64,000 nucleotides of DNA, taken from contig CM032127.1 in NCBI GenBank assembly GCA_018894105.1, positions 2,079,001-2,143,000 of the forward strand, in the 5' to 3' direction. Below the pieces are notes generated by a model. The model was given only the letters and a program-made list of their open reading frames with translations, did not search any database and was not told the DNA's origin. This DNA comes from Jacaranda mimosifolia (Eukaryota > Streptophyta > Magnoliopsida > Lamiales > Bignoniaceae). Positions 1-12,500 of this stretch are shown here, piece after piece. The position numbers and the translations under genes were made by a program. Position 1 is the stretch's first letter. Every line of letters starts with the position of its first letter.

Positions 1-1460
1 ATATCTGTTAGAGATAATAATTAATATTTAATAATTTTTTTAATTGAATTAAAATACTCAAAATTATAAGAATTTGACATGTGGCAAAAATTGCAAACTT
101 AGAATCAAAATTATATCACTTAGAATCAAAATTATACAATTAGATAAGTACAAAACTGTGCTTTATATTACTACTATTTATTATAAGAGTCGATGCACGT
201 GTCTACAGTGACATGATGCGTGAGCTCTATTTTTTATTTATTTTTTTCCCCTTTTAATATGTTAATACAATGTCGTTTTTTGGATTGAACGCTTTGTGAA
301 GTTGTATGTTAAGTTATTTCTGTTGCAAGTAATTTTGGCATTTTGTGCTTTTCCCTAGAACCCACAAAGAAAGGTTAGAAGAAAATAATTTCTTTCTCTT
401 TTTTTTGTCTACTATTTTTCTTCTGCATCAAAAGACAAATGGGTTTTATATATCAGAGCAAAACCCCAAAACACATTTTTAATGGTTGTAATTGCTTATG
501 AGGTGGGTTTCATGTTTTTGTGTTTTAGAGATTTTGGAAATAGTTGGGTGTTTGAAAGATATGAGAATTGGAGATAGGGTTATGATTGGTTGTGAGGTTA
601 AGTGTAATGATTATAACGATGTGATGGGTTGATGTAACTTGAAGTTGTGAGGTTATTTTTTAAATATGTTTAAGAGATTTGTATGAAATATGATTATTGT
701 TTTATGAGTTTTGGTTTCTGTTTTGTTTGGAATTTTAATAGGGAAAAAAAAAATAAATTAATAATCTTAATCAAAATAAATAAATCATAAAATTACAATG
801 GCGAACAAAGTGTGAAAATATTGCATGTAGTTCAAAACAAGTGCCATTAAATATGTTATTTTTCTCTTTTCTGTTAAATTATTTATAATTTTTTTTTTGT
901 CGAATTAAATTATAAATTTAATACATAGATTTTTTTTTAATTTTATATATTCATTTGCTAATTTGATAATATTTCCATCAGAAATGAATATTATATTTTC
1001 AATCAATCGATTTGGGTGTGTTTTCAAGTAATCCAATTAATTCAAATTTTATTAATTTTTTAATTACAACAGAAAATAAATAAATAAAAATTGTATTATC
1101 CAAAGTTAATAAGTGGTATTCATTAGTAATTTTATATGTTAATGTGTCATTATAAATTTAAATACTTAAAAAAATATAATTAATTAATAAATATAATAAA
1201 ATGAAAATAAGTTAACAAATAATTCGAAAAGACTAGTGAAAAAACTGTATGCAGTCAAAATTAAGTTCTATTAAATCTTATATTTTATTTTTTTCGTTGA
1301 TTTAATTTTGATAACGAAAAGTTCGCTGAAAGAGATTAAGAGATAAGGCGAGCATATGTGCATAATATGTCTCAAAAACATGATTTCTTATAAGTCTTTT
1401 TAAAGATCCACATCCAAACATGACTTGGCCTATCAGGTGTGTTTTTGAAACAAAAAAAAC
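1..1460. other. gene-free AT-rich stretch
   Basis: Very AT-rich sequence with short homopolymer runs. I see no exon, RNA gene or clear transposon ends. The missing 5' half of the Bet v 1-like fragment that follows was looked for here and not found. Confidence 0.5.
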
Positions 1461-1733
1461 GTGAGGCAACTCTACAAGCAATCACAGACTAAGTGTTCGA
1501 GCTATGAAATTTTGGACAACAACATAGGATTTAAGTCGTACAAGTCAATGGTGAAAGTAATGCCAATCGAGGGTGGAGATGATGATCGGAACGGTTGCCA
1601 GATCGAATGGTCATTTTTGGCTGATCCGGTTGAAGGTTTGAGTTATGAAGATATGGTTGCTTATCTTAATACGAATCTTCAAGGCATGGCAGAGAATATG
1701 GAGAGCATTGGAATCCTCTTAGCTACATTTTAA
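1461..1733 (+). pseudogene. 5'-truncated lachrymatory-factor-synthase-like (Bet v 1/START fold) fragment
   Basis: The translated segment matches the C-terminal half of plant lachrymatory-factor-synthase-like/polyketide-cyclase-type proteins. It has the recognisable order SYEI-DNN-GFKSY, then a VMPIEGGD stretch, then IEWSFLADPVEG, then a C-terminal helix (YLNTNLQGMAENME). Family members are usually about 160-180 residues and often intronless. Only about 80 residues remain here. The N-terminal strands and the conserved first half are not visible in the 1.4 kb upstream, and no in-frame ATG precedes the homology (the first codons of the open frame begin with GTG). I call it a truncated gene copy. 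It could instead be a last exon whose first exon lies left of the window, but no convincing acceptor was identified. The family assignment is from recalled sequence pattern. Confidence 0.6.
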
Positions 1734-1796
1734 TCTTCATAACATATAGATGTATTTAAGTGGAGTACTTGTTATAGATGCTTGAGTTAGGGATAA

Positions 1797-1802
<6 letters not shown>

Positions 1803-1836
<34 letters not shown>
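1803..1836. repeat. (AC)n microsatellite
   Basis: About 17 uninterrupted AC units, just downstream of the truncated Bet v 1-like fragment. Confidence 0.95.
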
Positions 1837-1838
<2 letters not shown>

Positions 1839-1865
1839 TGAATTGCTTTAAATATTGCTTTTAGG

Positions 1866-2398
1866 CATGGATTAAAAAATCGGACCGGACCGGCCGGTGG
1901 CCCGGTCCGATTTTTTGAAAAAATTGGAAAAAACAAAAAAATAAACAATTTTTAAAAAACCGTCCGGTCCGGAACGGTTCGACCGGTGAACCACTTCTGG
2001 TTCATCGGAACCGGACCGATTTTTTTAATTTTTTAATTTTAATTTTTTATTTTTGTTTGGCCTAAGTACTAAAGTTAAAGGCCATGGTACAAGCAAAAAG
2101 TCAAAATAACTTAATATTAGTCAATTTTCATTATTCCCAATTTCCCACAAACTTTAAACTTAGTATGTTCAAAAATTTGGATTGTGATGTTAAATAATAT
2201 CATTTGATCTCTTTATGTTTTATATTTTGATATTTTACTAATTTTTAAATACTATATATAATATAAATATATATATAGTGTAATTATGACGTCATGGTTC
2301 AATTGCGGTTCAATTACGGTCCAACCAAAGGTTGAACCAGTGAACCATGAACCGGTAAGTTTTCCGGTTCAATGAACGGTCCGGTTTTTCGAACAGTG
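1866..2398. mobile_element. hAT-type MITE, 533 bp
   Basis: Flanked by a perfect 8-bp direct repeat, CTTTTAGG, at 1858-1865 and 2399-2406. The ends are imperfect inverted repeats: left CATGGATTAAAAAATCGGAC, right (reverse complement) CACTGTTCGAAAAACCGGAC. The interior is rich in GGTTC/CCGGT words and has no coding potential. An 8-bp target duplication with CA...TG ends is the hallmark of hAT elements, so this is a non-autonomous copy. A related copy in inverse orientation lies at 23192-25217. Confidence 0.85.
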
Positions 2399-2406
2399 CT
2401 TTTAGG

Positions 2407-3568
2407 TTTGTTTTTCTAACTTAACAATGTTGTGAGTGGAGTTGTTTCGATTAATTTTTATGTATAGAAATTAATAATATTTGAGATTATGTAAATATAC
2501 ACGTGAAAGATTTTGTTTTATTATTTTTATATTTCTTGTACTTAGGTCTGACTTAATTAGTAATTTTTTTTTTTTTGGGAAAATGTCTATTTATTTTGAC
2601 ATGAATGACAATGAAGCTTAATATGAATTTCAACTGCTTTTGGACTGGATTTAAGGGATATTTATCTAAATTTATTTAAAATGTCTTATGAACTCACATA
2701 TCTCACAAGGTGTTAGATATTATTTTGAGGATAGACTCTTAAAATATTTAGATAAAATAAAATTTTGCAGCTTATGATTTTTAAAAAATCTTGAAGATTT
2801 ATCAAAAAATATAATCAATGTAAATATAAGTAATTAAAAAAAAATGCAAATATAGGACCGTAGAAGACACATATGTACCACATTTTTAATGAATCAAGGG
2901 AAAAAAGTAATTCATAAATTGAGTATAAACATTAGCAAAGAAAGTATTAATAATGTGCACACAGTCCCTCTAAGTCCCGTGCAAGTGTGCTTATCATCCA
3001 ATCAAATGTCGCACAAGAGTCCGCATGGCCCAACCCCGTGTGCACACGCATTCTTCAGGGTCCATTGAGTTTGTTTATTAGCTTCGTCCCTTGGCAAGTT
3101 CATGCTGATGTGGGCGATAGTTAACCAAGTATGTTGGCAGATGACTTTGGACAAGAAAAAAACAAAGTAGTGGGACGGTTGTGGCTAACTTTTCTGGTAA
3201 CTGCTCAGGACAGTTGACAGAAATCAAAAGGGATATATTACCAAATGGATAGTGATTTAGGGGTTTGATGAATTGGGCTGCCCTGTGCAAAATGTACGGT
3301 AAAAGCCAAAAAATAGCTTGGTGAAAATGGGATAAAGCCTAGCAAGTTGAGTTGGGCTTCTTGGCCCATGGCTTTACTGCGTTGCGTTGATTTAAATTTT
3401 ATTTTCAACATGTTTACGACGCCGTAGCATTTCCGCCCTCCGCCTCCATCAACTCCTGCTGCTACTAAACCCCTTTTTTCTGCCTCGCAATCCCGCCGTT
3501 TGTCCCTCCCTAGAGTCGGTGCATCACCGCCGCGAACTGGTTTTTCGCTAAAGGGTAACAAAACGAGA
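2407..3568. other. intergenic region and BMS1 upstream region
   Basis: AT-rich spacer. About 2654-2830 carries words of the TTATTTAAAAAGTCTTATAA-type Harbinger-like MITE also seen at 53.0 and 59.6 kb, probably a degraded copy. The last ~500 bases, more GC-rich, should hold the BMS1 promoter and 5' leader. I could not place a clear TATA box. Confidence 0.4.
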
Positions 3569-6500
3569 ATGGCGAAAGAGAGTGAAGTATCACACCAGAA
3601 GAATAAGAAGAAAAGCGATGAGAGCAACGAGCAGGCGCACAAGTCTCACAGGACTCGGAAAGCGGGAGCTTCCGCTAAGAAGAAATCAAAGTCCAAACCT
3701 AATTCAACGGAAGGTCTTACCAAGGAGCAGAAGAAGCTTAACAATCCGAAGGTATTAGTTGGAAATAATGTACTCTGCTTTATGCTGTACTTTGTTGAAT
3801 TGTTGTGTTTGTTCATTTTTGAGCGGAGATATCTTGATTTTGTTGAAAAATATGTGCATCTCCGAGGAATTTCCTGTTACTCTGTTAGGTTTTCTCCTTC
3901 CGCACGTGCTTTTATCGGAATATATAAGTTGATGTTGATAGTGTTCAATGAGTATCAATTTGCTGTATGAATATATAGTTTGAAGTTAATATTGCTCTGT
4001 GAATGTCAATTTGATGTACTTTTTATCTACACAAATTTATCTGAATGGTTATTTATTTCTCCCGCTGTGTGTGTGTGTGTGTGATATTAGGAACTTTTTA
4101 CGCATAAAGCGTGTGAAATTGAGTGATAGTTATATTATGGGGGGTTTTGAGGACATGGTTGCAGAATGATTCACGTGGAGTATTGTGCACTCAAAATTTG
4201 CATGTGCTTTATGCTGGCATGATAGCATTAGTCTATGTTAATGTGTATTTTAGTGAATTCAGGGGCGTCTTAATGCACAACAAACTTATGTAAGATACTG
4301 TGTCTCTAGGATTTTGTTTATATATTTTTAATAAGTTTGGTTAGGCTAACATAACAAAATATTTAGCCCATCCTACTCTATATTGTGGTCCGAGTTCGTC
4401 AGTGCATTTACATTATTATATGTTTGATTATCTGGTGATGAATTAGATATATTTGAATTTATTTATTTTTGTTAGGCATTTGCGTTCACTTCAACTGTGA
4501 AAGCCAAGCGGCTGCAAGCACGAGCTACAGAGAAGGAGCAGAGAAGGCTTCATGTCCCCACAATTGATCGCACTACAGGAGAACCTGCTCCCTTTGTTGT
4601 TGTAGTCCAGGGACCTCCTAAGGTTTTTACATCAGGTTCTACTGTTCCTTGGTTATGTATATATGCTTTGTTTGTTCTGTTGATTCTGAACTTTGGAAGT
4701 TTTTGGTTGTATTGTAGGTGGGCAAGTCATTGCTGATTAAGTGTCTAGTAAAACATTACACAAAGCACAATTTACCTGAAGTTCGCGGTCCAATTACTAT
4801 TGTATCAGGTTGAGTTTTCTTGTCATATTTTCTTAACAACTACCATTTTCTATTCCATAAGTTGCTTTTAAGGAATGATAGAGATCGACATGTGAGTGAG
4901 AATAAGTCTTCTGTTGTAAAAAGAATTCATGCCAACACACTAATCTTTGAAAGCATGTTTTCCTGGTTCGAGTTAAAACACAAGGGGACTGCTGACTTGT
5001 AGAATTTCTGTGGTTTTTGGTTGTGTTGGGATTGACTTGTTGTATGATGAGTGATTGGTTGGATTTATGGTTTAGGCAAGCAAAGGCGACTGCAGTTTGT
5101 GGAGTGTCCAAATGATATCAATGGGATGATCGATTGTGCCAAGTTTGCTGATTTAGCTCTGCTCCTCATTGATGGAAGCTATGGCTTTGAAATGGTGAGT
5201 TTCTGTTATTGTTTCCCTCCTCTTTTTATGTCATACCTCCTGAGCTTGAAGTGAGTTTGAATATTAAGATGTCAATTTTTAGAGCTCATGGCGCACCCAG
5301 GGTATGTGAATTCTTGTCGGTTATGGGTATCACTTGAATCACCTCAATATAGTTTGTCAACTGCTTGAATATGGAAGTGTATGGAAAAAGAAGCTGAATT
5401 CTAAGAGTATGCTGTTAGGATGCATAAAATGCTTGTTGTTTATTCTTGACTCTGTCCTCCATCTGGATGATTGATTTTAGACTAGTGAGGGAGCTAACTG
5501 CCCTATTCAACAGGATTTTCATGGGTTGAATCGAATCTTGTTAAAATTATGGATAGACAAGTTCACAGGAGCAAGCTGATGATGGATTCCACTGAGTTAT
5601 TCCATATCTTCGTTGTTGGTTTAATTTCTGAATTGCATCATTGTCTACCATCTATGTTTATGTATTTTTTAGGGTTCTGTTATCATGTCATTTTTCTTTT
5701 TGGGTCATAAAATTCACTGAAATGATTTTGCTATTTTCATCTCCTTGATTTAACATATTTGCAGGAAACTTTTGAATTCCTTAACATACTGCAAAATCAT
5801 GGATTTCCTAGAGTAATGGGTGTTCTTACACATCTGGACAAATTCAAGGATGTAAAGAAGCTTAAGAAAACAAAACAACGACTCAAGCACCGATTCTGGA
5901 CTGAGATTTATGATGGTGCCAAATTATTTTATTTATCTGGCCTTATTCACGGAAAGTAAGGGTGGCTGTTCCTTTGATATTGGTTTTTCATAGTTATACA
6001 ATTAATGGCGGACATCTTACATAGCTTTGCATTGGCTTGCTTGTGAACAGGTACACAAAACGTGAAGTACACAATCTAGCAAGATTTATATCTGTCATGA
6101 AATTCCCCCCTTTATCTTGGAGAGTTTCTCATCCTTACATCTTAGTAGACCGCTTTGAAGATGTGACACCCCCAGAGAAGGTGCACATGAATAGTAAATG
6201 TGACAGAAATGTTACCTTGTATGGTTATTTGCGCGGCTGTAATTTGAAGAAGGGAACAAAGGTACATAATCCAAATCAGTGTGTGAAATCACTTTTACGA
6301 CTTATAATTTTCTCATCAATGTCTATAGGATTCTGTTTATTGAAGATGTCTAACCTTGAATTTGTCATGGTATCTTTCCTGTAATTCAGTTTCCTTCAGC
6401 CTGACATTTGACTCAAATACTTCTGACACTGATTATTGTATTCCTAGGTCTTTTCTGTTTCAGTAGCTTTGTGTATCCAATTACTATGATTTTTCCCATG

Positions 6501-9500
6501 TACAGATTACAAAGCCCATCATCTTTCCTTTTGTCCCATTCTATAGTCTACATTTTACTAAATCTATAGCATAAAACAGGCACATATTGCTGGGGTGGGT
6601 GATTATCCTTTGTCTGGAATTACTGCGCTGGCTGATCCTTGCCCTCTGCCCTCAGCGGCCAAAAAGAAGGGATTGCGTGATAAGGAAAAGATATTTTATG
6701 CACCTATGTCTGGACTGGGGGATCTCCTTTACGATAAGGATGCTGTCTATATAAATATAAATGACCACTTTGTGCAGTTCTCTAAAGATAATGGAGCTAA
6801 TGTGGAAGCGATACACGAAGGTTATATTTTTCATTCATTTAGGGAACTCATTTTTTCTTATTTGAGATGAGTACAGAATTTGAATTGTCATAATCTGTCC
6901 CCTTATGCTTTTAGTAATATATGTCCTCAGTCCCAAATTTATTTCCTATTTGGCATATCACATGACAATGTCACATCATCTAAAATGACAATTGCAAGCA
7001 CTACTTTTAAGGGGAAATTTGTCAGGACATTCAAGACTTCCATTTTTCAGGAAGTTGAATGGGACAAGGAATTCGGATGGAGTATTAAATAAGCTTTATC
7101 TAAGCTAGCCGAAACTCCACTTACCTTCTTGCAGCTTCTTCTCATATTCTTCTCCTCTAAACTGTGCTCTTTCTCTGACAGGAAAACAACGTGATGTTGG
7201 TGTTGAATTGGTTAAATCATTGCAGAACACAAAATATTCTGTTGATGAGAAGTTGGAAAAGAGTTTCATAACACTTTTTGGCAAAAAACCTAATTCATCA
7301 TCTGAAGCTCCATCTGCTCTAGTTGATGCTCATGAAGTGGCTACTCGGGAAGTACCTTTAGAGCCTGTAGAGCAGTATCAATCCGAGATAAAAGATGATG
7401 GTGGTGAATTAGATGATGATAGTGATACTGAGGATGAAGATGGTTCGGAGTCCTCGGACGGCGAAAAAACTCTTCATAAAAAATCACATTCAAAAGCTAT
7501 GGATGATAGTTCTGATGAGGAAACCTACTATTCATCAGAGCAACAACCTCCAGCACCAAGAAACTTCAAGGAACAGATTGATTTCCATGAAGGCAGGGTG
7601 AGGAGAAAAGCTGTTTTTGAAAATGAAATGGATATTGATAATCTGAAGGTAATTCTTTTGCAAGTATCTCCTATTACCAACCTGTTTTGCTTTCATGTTG
7701 CTTTTCATTTTCTATGTGGAAAGGGAAGAATGGACAAGTTTAGGAGGTGCACTAAGAAAACTAAAAAAGGGGTCTAATAACATCAAAGCATTCAATGGAA
7801 TCCTGGGCTCCTGTCCAGGCATAAATCTGATCAAATACATCACGTACTCAGCACATTACTCGTCAGATAGAGCACAATTGAGAGTGCATGAGCATGTGTG
7901 GGAGCTCTGAGAAGATTGATATAAAGATTAGCTGGCTACATGGAATTAACCAACATATAATGCGTGAAAATATTATATCATCAAATCGCTAATAACCCCA
8001 TTTTCTTTGCGGCATGTGTCTTTTCTAATCAAAAAAAGGTCATGTAACGGCATAATGCATAATCTGATACCAAAGTTGCATACTTGCATTATTTGCTTAC
8101 ATCTTAATAGATGAAAAAAAAAAAAATTTAAAAATATGACATAGTTAATGCTCTGGAATCTGGTCAAATAGTAGAAGCAAAAATATGTTCTTTCAAGGAC
8201 AAAGAATATTTTGAGCTCAATTGTATAACATGATGAAGCGTAGAGGTCTGTGGGGTTTATTCAAGCAAATCCGCAGAGTTGGTCTTCTTAGAAGATTATC
8301 ATACATGGTGAGGCTTCTTGTTTTTGGGACTTTTCTATAAAGTTGTCTTAAGGCTATTTCATCTTTGGCTCGAGTGAAGAACCATAAATCCATGCAGCGA
8401 AACTTATGCAATTTAAGTGCATTTAGAATGCATTGCTGCTCTTAATGCCCAAATTTAACACCCTGAGAGCAAACACCACCACCACATGTTTTGGATTCTT
8501 ACGCAACTTAAATATTTGTAAATATGCTATGAGTTATGGTGTCCCTGTAGGCTGTAAAATTTTTCTTTGTCATTGCTGTTGCTTGTTTCGATGATTTTCT
8601 CTGCGGATGGTACTTGAAGTGAACACCTGGACACTTATCTCTAAAACATAAATCAATTTGGATTCTGGAGCTGTGCTATAATTTTAACCTTCATAGCAGG
8701 ATTCTCAAGATGATGATTTGGATTCAAGTGATAATGATGGAGGTGATGATGAACACATGTATTCTGATTCTGGTTCTTCAGAAGATGAAGAAGATTATGG
8801 TGAGTTCATCTTTGGATTCGAGATCATTACTGTAAATATATGTAATTTGAGAAGCACTATTTATTTTCTTCTTCCTTTTCCCATCCCTCCTTTGTCCTCT
8901 CTGTTGTTACAAAAGATGCTATTGTTTCAGAATATAAAATTGCTAAATTTCTCATTAGTTGATGGTTTCTCTAGCAGAAGATGAGATGGGAAATGTATCA
9001 AAATGGAAGGAAACCTTGGCAGAGCGGATTGCCTCGAGACAGAAAATTAATCTTATGCAACTTGTATATGGGAAACCAGAATCAAAATCCCCCAACGAGA
9101 AGAAAGACACCAGTGAGGAGGAAAGTGATGATGACGAGTTCTTTAAGCCTAAAGGGGAAGGAAAAAAGGTTTGTCCTCATCTCTGCTGAGACTCTCTCGT
9201 GCAAAATGTTTGTTTAAATAATATAATGAGTTTGGATGCACTCTGCATGAATTCGGTGGTTAGATTTTTGGCTTGTAACTGCTCCATCATCTGATTAAGT
9301 GCAGAAATCAAATGAAGGGATAAATGACAATGATGTTGACATTGATGACTGCTCAAAATTCTTAAATTATGCAAGCCAAAAGGATTGGAGGAGTGAAGAT
9401 TTGATTGCTGGTATTCGTGATCGTTTTGTCACCGGAGACTGGTCGAAGGCATCCTTGAGAAATCAACTCTCAGAAGGTACCGGTGGTGATGATGATGAAG

Positions 9501-12500
9501 ATGTCTTTGGTGAATTTGAAGACTTGGAAACAGGTCAGAAGTATGAGAGCCATCATGCAGATGATGTTGGTGATTCTTGCAAGGATGATGACTTGGCTGC
9601 CGAGGAGCGAAGGCTGAAAAAACTGGCTCTTCGTGCTAAATTTGATGCTCAATATCCTTCTCTCACAACCTACTATGCTTTTCATTTAGTTCTGTTTTAT
9701 TGTCTTTTGAGAGTGGGCATGTCAACTGACTAGGGGCGTTAGTGCCGCGAGGAGTTACTTAGATCACTTGCCTTCACTATTGAATTTCTTCTTATTATGA
9801 GTGAAAACAAAAAGCCTGGTTGCTTGTGTCCCTTTTTGCTGGTATGATTTGGTGATTCTTTTGAAGTTTGCAGTGAGACGAGTGCCTGGTCTAGAAATGC
9901 TTGCTCATTTATGACTGACTTTATTATGATGATAAGACTCTTATTCCATTTAGCTACTTTCCACTGGATCCAATTTGATACAACTTGAACATTTGTTTCC
10001 TTAATTCGTGTTTACATATGATGGTTCAGAGTTTCCTGATGAAGATGACGATAGCAATAATGACACCAAGTCTAGCCGTGGTCAAGGCAATGGAAGTGGA
10101 TTCTTTGATAAGGTAATCTCTCTGGCACTAATCTCTATGAGCTATGTGGAAGCCTGAAATAGTTAGTTAATCTTTCTATTCCTGTAGTTAAAAGAGGAGA
10201 TTGAACTTCGGAAGCAAGTCAACATTGCTGAACTTAATGAACTTGATGAAGCTACTCGTATTGACATAGAAGGCTACAGAACTGGGACTTATCTTAGACT
10301 AGAATTTCATGACGTGCCCTTTGAAATGGTTGAAAATTTTAATCCTTGCCATCCTATTCTTGTTGGTGGACTTGCACTGGGGGAGGAAAATGTTGGATAT
10401 ATGCAGGTTAGAACTATGCTGAAATTGTTTAGCTTTCATCTTTGCAATTTTAACATGAAGTTCAATGGCCTCTTGGCTGCCCTTTATTTTTTTTCATCTC
10501 TTTCTTTTTGATCCCTGAAGGTACGGTTGAAGCGGCACAGATGGCACAAGAAAATACTGAAGACAAGAGACCCAATCATTGTTTCAATTGGGTGGAGACG
10601 CTATCAAACTGTACCCATATATGCCATTGAGGACCGTAATGGGCGCCACCGGATGCTCAAATACACACCTGAACATATGCATTGTCTTGCAATGTTTTGG
10701 GGCCCACTTGCTCCTCCTCATACTGGGGTGGTTGCTGTCCACAATTTATCGAATAATCAGGTAGACAAATTCTTTCATTTTTCTGCTTAAGTTGAAAGCC
10801 CTAAATTTCTCGTATTGTTGGACTTGTGGGGTTCTGTTGTGAAACTTGAGCATTCAGGGGAAATGACTTCCACTTACTCTCCACAAACAAAAGATGGCAG
10901 AGTGCAGAATCAGGGCTAGAAAATAATCATATTTGCTCGTTATCATTTTGCCATGATATATTTCAAGAACACTGATAAAAGCTATCAAAATTCTAGTGTT
11001 TGTCCTTCTTGTTGCTAACTAAGATGATGTTTCTGTTTTATGCATCACCTGAATTCAATTGTGTTTATAGCATTTGTCAATAACTAAATCAGAACTACAA
11101 CCCCTAAGCCCCCGTCCACACCCCCCCCCCCCCCCCACCCCCCCAAAAAAAAAAAAAAACCCAACCCACACACACAAAAGAAAAAGGAAAAAACTAAGAA
11201 GCATGACATAGCTTTTACTTCCTCGCCTAAGAGATTCACAAGCCTGTTGATTTTCGGTTTTCACTTCATACTTTCTGTTTGTGATTGCTTCAGGCATCAT
11301 TTAGGATTACAGCTACTGCTACTGTCCTGGAGTTCAACCATGCTGTAAGAATAGTGAAGAAGATCAAACTAGTAGGTCATGCTTGTAAAATCTTCAAGAA
11401 GACTGCTTTTATTGAGGACATGTTCACCTCAGATCTTGAAATAGCCAGGTTTGAAGGTGCTGCTATACGAACTGTTAGTGGAATCCGTGGGCAAGTGAAG
11501 AAGGTATTTTTCTGACCCAGAGTATTAACCCAAAGAATCTTGTATTCTGGTGCAATTAAGCTTCGTTTCTCGTGTCACTTTATTTTCTTTGCTTTTACAT
11601 CAATTTGCTTATCATGTGTCACCTGTCATCACGTTGCTTGTGTTGACTGTAACATAAGCTGCAGTCTACAGTATGATTGTGTTGTTCTGTCAGATGATAA
11701 GCTGATAATCAATTATAGATTATATAATCTGCTCACTGACATATTTTCCATGTATCCTTTTACATTTAGTTGTCAATTTTTTCTATGGGGGCTGTAATTG
11801 GCAAGCAGGATCAAGTGTGGAATTTTTTCAAATCATGAAATGCTTAAATACAGATTTTATTAATATCCAATTATCCATTTGCAGTATAAAATTTCAACAT
11901 TTTCATTCTGATGATTGTCTTGATAGTCAAAACTACATGTAAACTTAGCGAGCTTGCCTCATTTAGAATTAAGTGGTGACGGACCATTTTTCAGTAATTT
12001 GTCAGTCAAAAATTCATTGAGGCAGTCATTGGTAATTGAGGTCTGAGTGAGGCAGGGAGTAGATGTGACTTTGATTGGCTAGTGATGGTGGTTGATGAAA
12101 AAACCAGCAAAAGGAATAGGAAAATGATTGCCATGCCAATGTCTATAAGCCAATGCCAATATAGCTATGGGCTGTGGAACTTTCTGTTGGTTGTTTATTG
12201 CATTCATTATATTCTATGCACCGTTGACCTTATTGTTGGATATTTTACTGTTTCAGAAATTTTACTTATTTATTTATTTTTTAAATTATTAAGGCTGCAA
12301 AGGAAGAGATTGCTAACAAGTCCAAGAAGAAGGGCGGATATGTGAGAGAAGGCATTGTTAGATGCACCTTTGAGGATAGAATTAAAATGGGTGACATTGT
12401 GTTCCTGCGTGCATGGACTCAGGTTGAAGTTCCTCACTTTTACAACCCTTTGACAACAGCCTTGCAGCCACGTGATAAGAACTGGCAGGGAATGAAAACA

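Noticed and set aside
3238..3642. 134-codon minus-strand frame over the BMS1 start
   Set aside because: Low-complexity Phe/Ser/Leu product overlapping the BMS1 promoter and first exon; no family resemblance.
9305..10112. Possible frameshift or broken exon in BMS1 because no GT donor fits
   Set aside because: A U12 AT-AC intron resolves the frame exactly and has all three consensus signals.
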